This document shows, piece by piece, positions 5,548 through 13,028 of a stretch of DNA of 16,207 nucleotides. The position numbers were made by a program, and so were the translations under genes. The stretch's first letter is position 1; every line of letters begins with the position of its first letter. The stretch is from Candidatus Woesearchaeota archaeon (GTDB lineage: Archaea; Nanobdellota; Nanobdellia; SCGC-AAA011-G17; GW2011-AR20): positions 1-16,207 of the forward strand of contig JAGVZC010000018.1 in the NCBI GenBank assembly GCA_018302885.1, written 5' to 3'. The notes under the pieces are model-generated. The model did not search any database, was not told where the DNA came from, and was given only the letters and a program-made list of their open reading frames with translations.

Positions 5548-8469
5548 TTAACCTTTTCTTATAAAGTTCATCAAGGCTTCCTTGTTTGTGTAATAATTAG
5601 CAACAACTTTTCCTACTCCATTGACATCATTTATATCCTTCTTAACAAACCATTTAAGGATTTCAACCTTATCTTTTAAGTCCTGATTAATCTCCTGTAT
5701 TGACAAGCCAGTCTGAGTTTGCAGTTCTGGAAGCAATTTAACTGACTGATTTGCATTAAGCATCCTGTCCTGCGACATATCATACTGCATCAGAATATTC
5801 GGAATTGCATCTTTTGTTATTTCACTGACTTCCAGAACCCTTCTTATTCCTGTCCTTCTGTTTCTGTACATTATAACTATCATTGAAATAGCCGGAAGCA
5901 AAGTCTTGGAAATATCTATTGGCGGATTTGTAAGCCTTGTAATAACTTCCTCGCTGTTATTTGCGTGAAGTGTTGCACAAACAGAGTGCCCCGTATGCAT
6001 TGCCTCAAAAAGAACTTCTGCCTCTCTCTTCTTTCTTATTTCTCCGACTACAATTCTGTCAGGTCTCATTCTTAATGAATTCACTATCAAATCAAGCATT
6101 GAAATTTCTCCTTTTCCCTCCACATTCGGCTCTCTTGTAACCATAGGCACCCAATGCAAATGCTTTGAAAGCATCAATTCCCTGGTGTCCTCAACCGAGA
6201 TAATTCTCTGGTTTGGCGGGAAGAAATTTGACACAACGCCTAAAATGGAAGTATTGTGAGCTATTATATTGTTTGCAATAAATGTGTGATTATCCTCAAC
6301 TGTTAAGTCATACACCCACTTTTCCTCAGATTTTATTTTCTCTGTTGAAATTATAGAATCCCATAAAATATCAGAGTTTGAAAGATTTTTTAAGAAGTTT
6401 ATTCTTGCAGGAATTTCTAGAACATCAAGAGACTGTGGAATTTTTTCTTCTATAGCATTGACCACTGTTAATAAAGAATCCCTTGAAGGAGTTCTTATAT
6501 CACAAATATATCTTGAAATGGCCTCTCTGGATAGATTCCCTTTGATATCCTTTTCATACAAATTCAAGTTTTCTTTTAAATATTTTATATGGTTATTTAT
6601 ATTTGGAATCATATCTACATTACTGCTAAATTTCAATTTTATCGAATTATTTATCCTTTCAGATTTCCTTTTAGAAATCAAACCAATTTCATTATTAAAA
6701 TCAAACAAAGTTTTTCCTGCAAAACCAACATTATAATAAAAATCTCCTTTATGATTGCTATTCACGGCTTTTTTGAATGTTCTTCTAATTCTTGAGATTA
6801 TTCCAAATATCTCCAAAGCAATAGTTATATCCTTTGCTAAATCCTTGCTTTTTGTTGTTAAATCCAGACTTGAACGTATTTTATCAACATAGCAATCACA
6901 TTCAAACAATGCCTTGATAAATTCTCTCAAATAAATCTTGTCTGAAAATAAGATATAATCGGGGATTCTCAGAATATCAGACTTCTTTCCTTTTGGAATC
7001 TCCAAAACTTCATTGAAATATGTTGCCAATAATTTTGAATTGATATCAATCTGCCTGCACCTATTTTTATATTTTTTAATTTCAGATTTAATTCCAAATA
7101 TCTTATTTATACAATCCATATAATCATTCAAGATTTCATCTTCTTCACCAAAGAATTTTATTCCCGAGAGATTTTTAGTTATGTGACCATCTCCCATTAT
7201 ATATCCAATTAATCTAGACAATTCCACCGAAAGTTTTTTTGGTATCCTTATTGAATTACTATTATTATATAATTTCATTGTAGAATATTCTTCATTATCC
7301 TCAAGAATTTTGTAAGGTTTTAATGATTCCAGATTAAACTCATATTTTTTTATATCAAAGGATAGATGTCTTGGAACAGCAATTGAACAATTATTATTTA
7401 ATTCATCCGCCCTGACTTGTTTTATTTCCGAATCCAAAATGAAGAAAGGATGTTCTGGAGTGCATGTTATATTTCTTCCAGACTTTGTCTTTACTTTTAT
7501 CAAATACTCCGGAGATTTTCTTTTCCAGACTTTTTCTATTTTCTTTTTTTCTATTTTTAATGTTTTTGGATTGAATGATAATATTTCTTTATTAGAATTT
7601 GATATGAAACCATCATCAATCTTTTCTATTTTATTATTTTTTAATTCTTCTTCAACCAAATTCCTTATTTTTATTCTTTTGTCTGATAATAATATCTCAG
7701 AATCTCCCATTATGCATTTACCAGAAGCCGTACCTCCAGAAATCAATGTGCTCATTTCATATTGTATTCCCGTCCATATCAAGGCAGCAGCACTTAATGA
7801 CAATGTATTATTTTTCAACATGTCTGTAACTGTAATTGGCTTTTCAGAAAACTTTCTGATTGTAATTGTATTGCCTTTTGTTGTTATTGGAAACAATGTA
7901 GCGTTAACCCTATCTCCAGTATCAAGATGGGCATCCAATAAAGGGCTTAAGGAAGTAATTGACCTTCCAACTTTTCTGCCTATCAAGGTTGAATAGTGCT
8001 TTATCAATCCCTCATTTTTTAAGATTACATTTGTCTTGAGCCACCCATACTGACGGTGATAAACCCATATTGGCTCATCTGCATTGTTTACAACAATCTC
8101 CTCAAGATGTGAATCATTAAGAATTATCTCTATTCTTCCAAGCCCAAATGACTTGTGCATCAAATAAGTCGTGAAAAAATCCTTTGTCTCGTTACTTATA
8201 TCAGGGAAGTATTTTTCTATAAGATAAACAATTGTCTCCCTGAATTTCTCCTTTACAAAATCCATCTTCTTTGGATCAACTATGTCTGTAATACCCAATT
8301 TTACCTTTTCAACAAGTTCATCCCTTATCTTGTCAAGAATCAGTTCTGTATTCGCGCTTATCTGGGAAATATTTACTTCATACACCAAAACAAACTCCTC
8401 TTTCTTTGATTCTATAGTTACGTTAACAGGTATGTTTCCAGAATAATAATTATATTTATCTTTAATCAT
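5548..8469 (-). CDS. PilB/TadA-type secretion ATPase with an in-frame intein
   Basis: The precursor has 973 aa; removing the intein (252-739) leaves a 485-aa type II/IV secretion ATPase that powers pilin assembly at the cytoplasmic membrane face. Extein landmarks are an N-terminal domain (about 1-105), IEIILNDSHLEEIVVN (113-128), the Walker A loop GGTASGK at 245-251 completed after splicing by T740-S741, the Asp box ISVEDTREL (757-765, Glu760), Walker B RIVVGEIR (805-812, Glu810), and the His box TGHSVCATLHANN (826-838, His828 and His835). The start is the ATG overlapping the upstream stop (ATGA at 8466-8469). The order winged-helix, ATPase, TadB-like, TadC-like suggests an archaeal Tad-like pilus or secretion system. 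The unspliced precursor cannot have a working P-loop, so ATPase activity depends on protein splicing. Confidence 0.93.
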   Translation of the reverse strand: MIKDKYNYYSGNIPVNVTIESKKEEFVLVYEVNISQISANTELILDKIRDELVEKVKLGITDIVDPKKMDFVKEKFRETIVYLIEKYFPDISNETKDFFTTYLMHKSFGLGRIEIILNDSHLEEIVVNNADEPIWVYHRQYGWLKTNVILKNEGLIKHYSTLIGRKVGRSITSLSPLLDAHLDTGDRVNATLFPITTKGNTITIRKFSEKPITVTDMLKNNTLSLSAAALIWTGIQYEMSTLISGGTASGKCIMGDSEILLSDKRIKIRNLVEEELKNNKIEKIDDGFISNSNKEILSFNPKTLKIEKKKIEKVWKRKSPEYLIKVKTKSGRNITCTPEHPFFILDSEIKQVRADELNNNCSIAVPRHLSFDIKKYEFNLESLKPYKILEDNEEYSTMKLYNNSNSIRIPKKLSVELSRLIGYIMGDGHITKNLSGIKFFGEEDEILNDYMDCINKIFGIKSEIKKYKNRCRQIDINSKLLATYFNEVLEIPKGKKSDILRIPDYILFSDKIYLREFIKALFECDCYVDKIRSSLDLTTKSKDLAKDITIALEIFGIISRIRRTFKKAVNSNHKGDFYYNVGFAGKTLFDFNNEIGLISKRKSERINNSIKLKFSSNVDMIPNINNHIKYLKENLNLYEKDIKGNLSREAISRYICDIRTPSRDSLLTVVNAIEEKIPQSLDVLEIPARINFLKNLSNSDILWDSIISTEKIKSEEKWVYDLTVEDNHTFIANNIIAHNTSILGVVSNFFPPNQRIISVEDTRELMLSKHLHWVPMVTREPNVEGKGEISMLDLIVNSLRMRPDRIVVGEIRKKREAEVLFEAMHTGHSVCATLHANNSEEVITRLTNPPIDISKTLLPAISMIVIMYRNRRTGIRRVLEVSEITKDAIPNILMQYDMSQDRMLNANQSVKLLPELQTQTGLSIQEINQDLKDKVEILKWFVKKDINDVNGVGKVVANYYTNKEALMNFIRKG
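6253..7716 (-). other. Intein (488 aa) with LAGLIDADG endonuclease, in the Walker A motif
   Basis: The in-frame insert runs from Cys252 to Asn739 of the ATPase precursor, between Lys251 and Thr740 of GGTASGK/TS. Splicing block A begins CIMGDSEILL; block B is GRNITCTPEHPFFIL with the TxxH residues Thr337 and His340; blocks F/G are VYDLTVEDNHTFIAN and NIIAHN with the penultimate His738 and terminal Asn739. The +1 nucleophile is Thr740. A dodecapeptide homing endonuclease sits between: block C LSRLIGYIMGDGHI with Asp427, and a second, weaker copy FIKALFECDCYV with Asp525 but Cys and Ala in place of two usual glycines. A helix-turn-helix-like stretch (about 635-675) lies before block F. All splicing residues are present, so splicing competence is expected; endonuclease activity is less certain. 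Confidence 0.93.
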
Positions 8470-8900
8470 CCTCTAAATATATTATAAAAATTTATTAATT
8501 TCTCCAACTCCTCTTTTGTTATTTTTTTCTTTTTTGTAAGCTCTTTCAATCTCTTTATTTCCTTCAGCAAGTATTCTTTCTGCTTTATCTTTTTTTCATC
8601 TGCCGGCTGCTCCTTAATCAACCTTGCTTCTATGACTTCAATCTTTCTCTCAATCATTTCATAATCTACCATAGGTCCCAGATTTTTCTTTATATCATTT
8701 CTTTCTTTTGAAGTCAAATAAGGCGTTGTGAAATTGTATTCTACATGAATTATTTTTTCCTGATCAAGAAATGATGCCCACTCATTCAGTATATTTCCTG
8801 GAATTCCCAACTCTTTTGAAGCATCATCAAGGCTTATTCTCCCCTTTTCATTGACTAATTTCACCAAAGAATCCACTGCGGTGGTGATATTTGCTGCCAT
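8466..8900 (-). CDS. Winged-helix plus coiled-coil protein, first gene of pilus ATPase operon
   Basis: The product has 144 aa. Residues 1-63 look like a winged helix: VDSLVKLVNEKGRISLDDAS, a second helix ELGIPGNILNEWASFL, and a wing IIHVEYNFTTPYL. The rest is highly charged and helical with coiled-coil character (about 78-125). An in-frame TTG at 8906 is possible, but the ATG at 8900 is 26 nt from the TATA box centre and is preferred as a leaderless start. Its stop overlaps the ATPase ATG (ATGA), so it belongs to the assembly operon. The winged-helix fold could bind DNA as an operon regulator or could mediate protein contacts with the ATPase; the sequence does not settle this. Confidence 0.8.
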   Translation of the reverse strand: MAANITTAVDSLVKLVNEKGRISLDDASKELGIPGNILNEWASFLDQEKIIHVEYNFTTPYLTSKERNDIKKNLGPMVDYEMIERKIEVIEARLIKEQPADEKKIKQKEYLLKEIKRLKELTKKKKITKEELEKLINFYNIFRG

Positions 8901-8922
8901 ATTCAAGATTAAAGAATGTTTG

Positions 8923-8931
8923 TATATAAAG
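8923..8931 (-). promoter_or_regulatory. TATA box for the pilus assembly operon
   Basis: CTTTATATA on the minus strand is centred 26 nt upstream of the ATG at 8900, the expected geometry for a leaderless archaeal transcript. It drives the 8900-3695 operon, divergent from trpS. Confidence 0.7.
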
Positions 8932-8950
8932 ATTTCTAAAACAACAAATT

Positions 8951-8958
8951 ATTTAAAC
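8951..8958 (+). promoter_or_regulatory. TATA box for trpS (leaderless)
   Basis: ATTTAAAC is centred about 26 nt upstream of the trpS ATG at 8980 with no Shine-Dalgarno between. The two divergent boxes are only about 20 nt apart, so TBP/TFB binding at one may hinder the other. Confidence 0.6.
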
Positions 8959-8979
8959 AAATAAACCAATTTTTTTAAC

Positions 8980-10074
8980 ATGAAAGTTACTCCATGGGAA
9001 GTTGAAGGCAATATTGATTATGACAGATTAATCAAGGAATTTGGGGTATCTCCAATCTCAGAAAAGATAAGAAGCAGACTAAAAGATACTCATCCATTGC
9101 TTAGGAGAGGCATTTATTTTTCCCACAGGGATTTTGACAAATGGCTTAACAACCATGACAATAAAAAAAATGTTTCAGTAATAACTGGAAGAGGCCCTTC
9201 AGAAAAAATGCATCTTGGCCATTTGGTTCCTTTTTTAGTCGCCAAATCCCTGCAGGATAATTTCAACTGCAACGTTTACATTCCTATTTCTGATGATGAA
9301 AAATTTTATGTAAAAGAAAATTTAAGCTTTGAAGATGCAATAGAATACTCCAGGGACAATATTCTTGATTTGATTGCCCTTGGATTCAAACCAAAAAAAA
9401 CATTCATCTTTGAGGATTTTATCTACACAAAAGTATATTCCTATGCTGGGAGGATTGCAAAAAGAATAACTTACTCAACTGCAAAAGCCGCATTTGGATT
9501 AAAGAATGAAAATAATGTCGGTTGGAGCTTTTATCCAGCAATGCAGGCTGCACACATATTATTCCCGCAGTTTAATGAAGGAAAGCACATTAGCGTGGTT
9601 CCTGTCGGAATAGATCAGGATCCTTTCATAAGACTAACAAGAGACATAGCAATGCATAAGGATTTTGGATTTGAAAAGCCTGCTGCACTACACGCAAAAT
9701 TCATCCCTTCATTGTATGGAGACCCAAAGATGTCATCCTCAAAAGAAGGAAGCATATTCTTAAGCGATTCAAAAAAAGAAGTTGAAAACAAGATTAAGAA
9801 ATATGCATTCTCAGGAGGAGGAGCAACAATAAATGAGCACAGGGAAAAAGGCGGGAATCCGGACATAGATGTAAGCTACCAATATCTGAAAATGTTCTTT
9901 GAACCCGATGATAATAAATTAAAGAAGATATATGATGATTACAAATCAGGGAAATTGCTGACTTCTGAAATCAAGGATATTTTAATAGAAAAAATAAACA
10001 AATTTTTAGAAGAGCACAGAAAAAACAAGGAAAAAGCAAAAGATAAAATGAAAGATTTCATATTAAAGGATTAA
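8980..10074 (+). CDS. trpS: Tryptophanyl-tRNA synthetase, archaeal/eukaryotic type
   Basis: This class I aminoacyl-tRNA synthetase, 364 aa, charges tRNA-Trp with tryptophan in the cytoplasm. The HIGH-like signature is HLGH at 78-81 in GPSEKMHLGHL; the second signature is KMSSS at 250-254. The archaeal/eukaryotic TrpRS features are GIDQDPF (210-216) and the block FSGGGATINEHREKGGNP (277-294), followed by DVSYQYLKMFFEPDD, which separate it from TyrRS and bacterial TrpRS. The N-terminal tract TPWEVEG is also typical of the archaeal form. The ATG is set by a TATA box 26 nt upstream. It is a single-gene unit divergent from the pilus operon; nothing suggests a tryptophan-biosynthesis context. Length and motifs are complete. 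Confidence 0.96.
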   Translation: MKVTPWEVEGNIDYDRLIKEFGVSPISEKIRSRLKDTHPLLRRGIYFSHRDFDKWLNNHDNKKNVSVITGRGPSEKMHLGHLVPFLVAKSLQDNFNCNVYIPISDDEKFYVKENLSFEDAIEYSRDNILDLIALGFKPKKTFIFEDFIYTKVYSYAGRIAKRITYSTAKAAFGLKNENNVGWSFYPAMQAAHILFPQFNEGKHISVVPVGIDQDPFIRLTRDIAMHKDFGFEKPAALHAKFIPSLYGDPKMSSSKEGSIFLSDSKKEVENKIKKYAFSGGGATINEHREKGGNPDIDVSYQYLKMFFEPDDNKLKKIYDDYKSGKLLTSEIKDILIEKINKFLEEHRKNKEKAKDKMKDFILKD

Positions 10075-10112
10075 ATTTATAAACAAAAAAACAAACAAAA
10101 TTAAGAGGTGAT
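10075..10112 (+). promoter_or_regulatory. TATA box and Shine-Dalgarno for the Cys-rich operon
   Basis: ATTTATAAAC at 10075-10084 starts right after the trpS stop and predicts a transcript start near 10105. GAGGTG (10105-10110, extended as GAGGTGATT) then precedes the ATG at 10114. The GTG at 10108 is part of the SD itself and is not the start codon. Confidence 0.55.
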
Positions 10113-10113
10113 T

Positions 10114-10566
10114 ATGATAAAAACTCCGATAAAAATAGTTATTGGAATTCTTTTCTTGTTTGCAATCTTAATAATTCTATCAATGGTTTCCATCACACCA
10201 AAAGTAAATGATGTAGATGAGTTTGCTGAATTGAATAATGAAGAGAACAGCATATATAAAGAAGGCTCATGCCAGTTTAAATGCAACGGTGATTCTGACT
10301 GCATAAAATCATGCAACAAATTAATACAGAATGAGGCTACAAGGGAAAAAGACATTGAAATATGCAAGAGAATCATCTCCAATGAGGACAAGGCTGAATG
10401 TACAAGGGTTGTTAACATGGTCATTTCAAATGATATTGAAAATTGCGAAGGCGATACAGCATGCAAAGACGAGCATTACCTAAAAAAAGCAATAGGAACA
10501 AAAGAAAAATCACACTGTAATTACATAATGAATGATGAAACAAAAGAGGTATGCTTAAATGTTTAA
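10114..10566 (+). CDS. Membrane-anchored Cys-rich helical-repeat protein
   Basis: The product has 150 aa. One N-terminal hydrophobic segment (about 7-26) anchors a polar, Cys-rich remainder with 10 cysteines (53, 57, 63, 67, 84, 96, 111, 117, 135, 147). A CxxxC-x5-CxxxC block (CQFKCNGDSDCIKSC) is followed by helical hairpin-like units in which cysteines are paired about 11 residues apart (ICKRIISNEDKAEC; HCNYIMNDETKEVC), suggesting helix pairs tied by disulfides outside the cytoplasm. I recognise no named family. The start is the ATG after the SD rather than the GTG at 10108. It overlaps the next gene by 8 nt, so the two secreted Cys-rich proteins are probably made together. A redox partner such as the thioredoxin-like protein at 1244 would be needed for correct pairing (inference). 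Confidence 0.75.
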   Translation: MIKTPIKIVIGILFLFAILIILSMVSITPKVNDVDEFAELNNEENSIYKEGSCQFKCNGDSDCIKSCNKLIQNEATREKDIEICKRIISNEDKAECTRVVNMVISNDIENCEGDTACKDEHYLKKAIGTKEKSHCNYIMNDETKEVCLNV

Positions 10567-11629
10567 AAAATTAATAATCATTTTACTTGCACTGATTATT
10601 CTGCCAGTTGTTCACGGTGATGATCAGGATGTCATGATAGGAAATTTATTTGATCAGATTCCAATAAATGCATGCGAGCAGGCTGCTTTCTGCAATGGAG
10701 GCTATGTAAAGGAATGCAGCAGAACTGCTGATGGCGTGTGCCCTGAACATTATGGGGACTGGAGCAGTTGTCCGGACAATAATTATGAAGGATACAAATG
10801 CCATCCATGTGATCCTGACTGCGGTTTTTGTGCAGAAGCTGAAATTTTCCTAACTCCAAATCCAGTATTGCCCAATTCACAAATTGACATTCCTACAGTA
10901 ATTTACAAAGATAATCAAAATTATGAATATTGGGCATTATACAGAAGAGGTGAAGGATTTAGTGCTCCTGGTTCATTTGCAGCAAGACAATGTGATGAAG
11001 GTGAAGAAACGTGCGTGTTTGATGATGTGTATGTAATTTCCCCTGCAGAGGGAGGCAAGATTTTCTATGTTGAAGTTCAAATAGGCCCTGTTGTTGACAA
11101 TATATTTCAGATATCACAATCAATAACACTTCCAGGAAAAACATATCCTTTACTTAGAATAAATAATCCAACACAAGGCTCAGAAAATGAAGGCGATGTA
11201 AACATAAACATAGATGCTGAAAGCAATTTAATTCCTCCGGGACAAGGCCTTGAACAGGACCCAGAGACAATAAAAGAGGCAAAATTCTATTTATACAAAT
11301 ACAGCAACACCCAAGATGACTATCTTCCAACAAATACAAACACATGCTCAATAAACTGCCAGGGACAGGACTGCAACTTGATACAATCATATACAAATTA
11401 TCAGATAGCAAGAAACAATGATGATGAAGTTGAATTTGACTGGGATTCAACAATATGCGACAACAACAATTACAAACTTTTTGTTGAGATATCCGACAGC
11501 GAGAATACAGTAAATGATGAAGTTGAATTCACATTAACCAATCCAAACGCACCATGCGTTGATGAATGTTCTGCATTCAAATCAAACATCTTCAAAACAA
11601 TATTAGCTAAAATTAAAGTATGGTTATGA
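10559..11629 (+). CDS. Secreted Cys-rich protein with signal peptide
   Basis: The product has 356 aa. A Sec-type signal (MFKKLIIILLALIILPVVHG, likely cleaved after Gly20) leads to an N-terminal Cys-dense region with nine cysteines between residues 39 and 91, including CHPCDPDCGFC. The middle and C-terminal parts look like beta-rich, Ig-like modules (about 95-195 and 200-330: NPTQGSENEGDVNINIDAES, EVEFTLTNPN) with eight more cysteines; 17 in total. There is no lipobox cysteine after the signal, so it is not an obvious Lgt substrate. An SD-like GAGGT lies 8 nt before the ATG. It is coupled to the upstream Cys-rich gene (8-nt overlap) and the downstream pilin-like gene (ATGA). It probably forms part of a surface structure; I recognise no family. 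Confidence 0.75.
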   Translation: MFKKLIIILLALIILPVVHGDDQDVMIGNLFDQIPINACEQAAFCNGGYVKECSRTADGVCPEHYGDWSSCPDNNYEGYKCHPCDPDCGFCAEAEIFLTPNPVLPNSQIDIPTVIYKDNQNYEYWALYRRGEGFSAPGSFAARQCDEGEETCVFDDVYVISPAEGGKIFYVEVQIGPVVDNIFQISQSITLPGKTYPLLRINNPTQGSENEGDVNINIDAESNLIPPGQGLEQDPETIKEAKFYLYKYSNTQDDYLPTNTNTCSINCQGQDCNLIQSYTNYQIARNNDDEVEFDWDSTICDNNNYKLFVEISDSENTVNDEVEFTLTNPNAPCVDECSAFKSNIFKTILAKIKVWL

Positions 11630-12597
11630 ACAAAAAATCAGTTGTCTTTACATTGATATCAACAGTATTATTATCTGTTATCCTAATAAGTTTTCTGATA
11701 CAGACAAACAACCGGGCCAATGTTGAAGTTCAGAAAGCAAACGTTGAAGTTGAAACACTGAATTCATTCACAAAGACGCTGAACGAAAAATATCTTCCTA
11801 CTGCACTCAAATTATCTGCAATTCAGGCTACAAGATCAATAAATGATTACATTGAAGATAATGGAATATACCTTGATGTTGAAAATCTGAATGACACATA
11901 TGATGAACTGATGAAAATGGGCCAGTATGTTGAAGGTGGAGCAGGCCTCGGATTAGTCATTGATTCGGATTACATGTATTACGGCGGTGTTAATTACACT
12001 ATTGGCGCTTTGTTTGAGGAAGTTGATAATCTGGCAGGATTGACTGGAATAAATTTTACCTATGGAGACATAAATCCAATAAAAGTTTATCATGAAGAGC
12101 CATTCACCTTCACTGCATCCATCATTATAGATTACAATATATCATCAAATGACCAGAAAACATCTTTCTCGTATTTAAACAAGGAAGTCAAGGGAAAAGT
12201 TCCATTGTATGAAGTAAGAGACCCGATGAGAATAATTGGATTATCAACAAATGTTTCAATAACAGAGGCAGAGCATGATGTGTGGGACACAACTGCACTT
12301 GAATACGACATAATAAACATAACATATATTGGTTCAGATGAAGCACCATCATTTTTACAGAGATTAACCGGTGACTTTTCATCCTCGGAATTTGGAATAA
12401 CTTCATTCATAAATACAAAATTTTATTCAAATCCAAACTTGTATACAAATGCTGATCATTCATACTTCACGCAAGACAAAGATAATAACTGCCGTATAAC
12501 AGAACTATCTGATTATCCTAATTTCTATTTAAGGACAAGCCACAGAAACAAATACGGACTTGATGACTGCACATTTGATGAATTATTTGAAGGATAA
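11626..12597 (+). CDS. Pilin-like surface protein with many N-glycosylation sequons
   Basis: The product has 323 aa. The N-terminus (MNKKSVVFTLISTVLLSVIL) is a short basic stretch leading into one hydrophobic helix to about residue 25, then a heptad-like segment (30-55). This resembles archaeal pilin-like or membrane-anchored secretion-associated proteins, though there is no clean prepilin Gly. The ectodomain has six N-x-S/T sequons (Asn89, 123, 143, 171, 209, 231) and a terminal pair of cysteines (289, 315). The KGKVPLYEVRDP stretch resembles segments I know from other DPANN surface proteins, but I cannot name the family. I chose the ATG at 11626, which overlaps the previous stop as ATGA, over the ATG at 11620. 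It converges with the pilin-like gene at 12600, with only 2 nt between stops. Confidence 0.7.
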   Translation: MNKKSVVFTLISTVLLSVILISFLIQTNNRANVEVQKANVEVETLNSFTKTLNEKYLPTALKLSAIQATRSINDYIEDNGIYLDVENLNDTYDELMKMGQYVEGGAGLGLVIDSDYMYYGGVNYTIGALFEEVDNLAGLTGINFTYGDINPIKVYHEEPFTFTASIIIDYNISSNDQKTSFSYLNKEVKGKVPLYEVRDPMRIIGLSTNVSITEAEHDVWDTTALEYDIINITYIGSDEAPSFLQRLTGDFSSSEFGITSFINTKFYSNPNLYTNADHSYFTQDKDNNCRITELSDYPNFYLRTSHRNKYGLDDCTFDELFEG

Positions 12598-12599
12598 TC

Positions 12600-13028
12600 T
12601 TAACCGGACAATAATCTTCTTCTTGCAACCAAAGCATTCCTTTCTGATGCCGTTGAATATATCTCATCCTGCAATTCAAACGCAACACCAAACCTGTTGT
12701 CAAACAAGCCATTTGTAAGGTCCTGTATGAAGGCTGCCGCATCCTCATTATTTTCTGCTAAGGCAAAATCTATTATCTGCTCTGATATTGTCAGATCCGT
12801 GTCATTTATCTTCCTATCAACTATAAAATCAAATACGGTTCCATATGTTGAATAATCAAGCTCGCTTATCTTCACATCGGAAAAAACATCAAACAAGTCC
12901 TCTGAGAAGTAATACTGCTGGTCAAGGCTCCTTGAATTTATGAAAAACAAATACATTGAAACAAGAATAAGGATAAATAGGGTTATTGCCATGAATCCAT
13001 CCAATGAAAAGAAAAAACCTTTTTTCAT
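12600..13028 (-). CDS. Pilin-like protein with class III signal (KKG/FFFSLDG)
   Basis: The product has 142 aa. The N-terminus MKKGFFFSLDGFMAITLF is a short basic leader ending in Gly4, followed directly by a hydrophobic helix to about residue 30, the layout cleaved by prepilin peptidase. The rest is a small soluble domain (LDQQYYFSEDLFDVFSDVKI, then helices) without cysteines. The ATG at 13028 overlaps the upstream gene's stop (ATGA); the alternative GTG at 13034 would place extra residues before the basic leader and is less likely. It probably is a minor pilin or pseudopilin assembled by the ATPase system at 3695-8900. The exact family is unknown. Confidence 0.72.
   Translation of the reverse strand: MKKGFFFSLDGFMAITLFILILVSMYLFFINSRSLDQQYYFSEDLFDVFSDVKISELDYSTYGTVFDFIVDRKINDTDLTISEQIIDFALAENNEDAAAFIQDLTNGLFDNRFGVAFELQDEIYSTASERNALVARRRLLSG

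Noticed and set aside
7439..7996. A 185-codon open frame on the plus strand opposite the ATPase/intein junction
   Set aside because: It is antisense to strongly conserved splicing and P-loop motifs; its translation is Phe/Ile/Leu-rich as expected from the reverse of Lys/Asn/Glu-rich AT-biased coding DNA, with no SD or promoter of its own.
10101..10466. A 121-codon minus-strand frame opposite the Cys-rich membrane protein
   Set aside because: The plus strand has promoter, SD, N-terminal membrane segment, regular cysteine spacing and coupling to the next gene; the reverse frame runs into that promoter and lacks signals.
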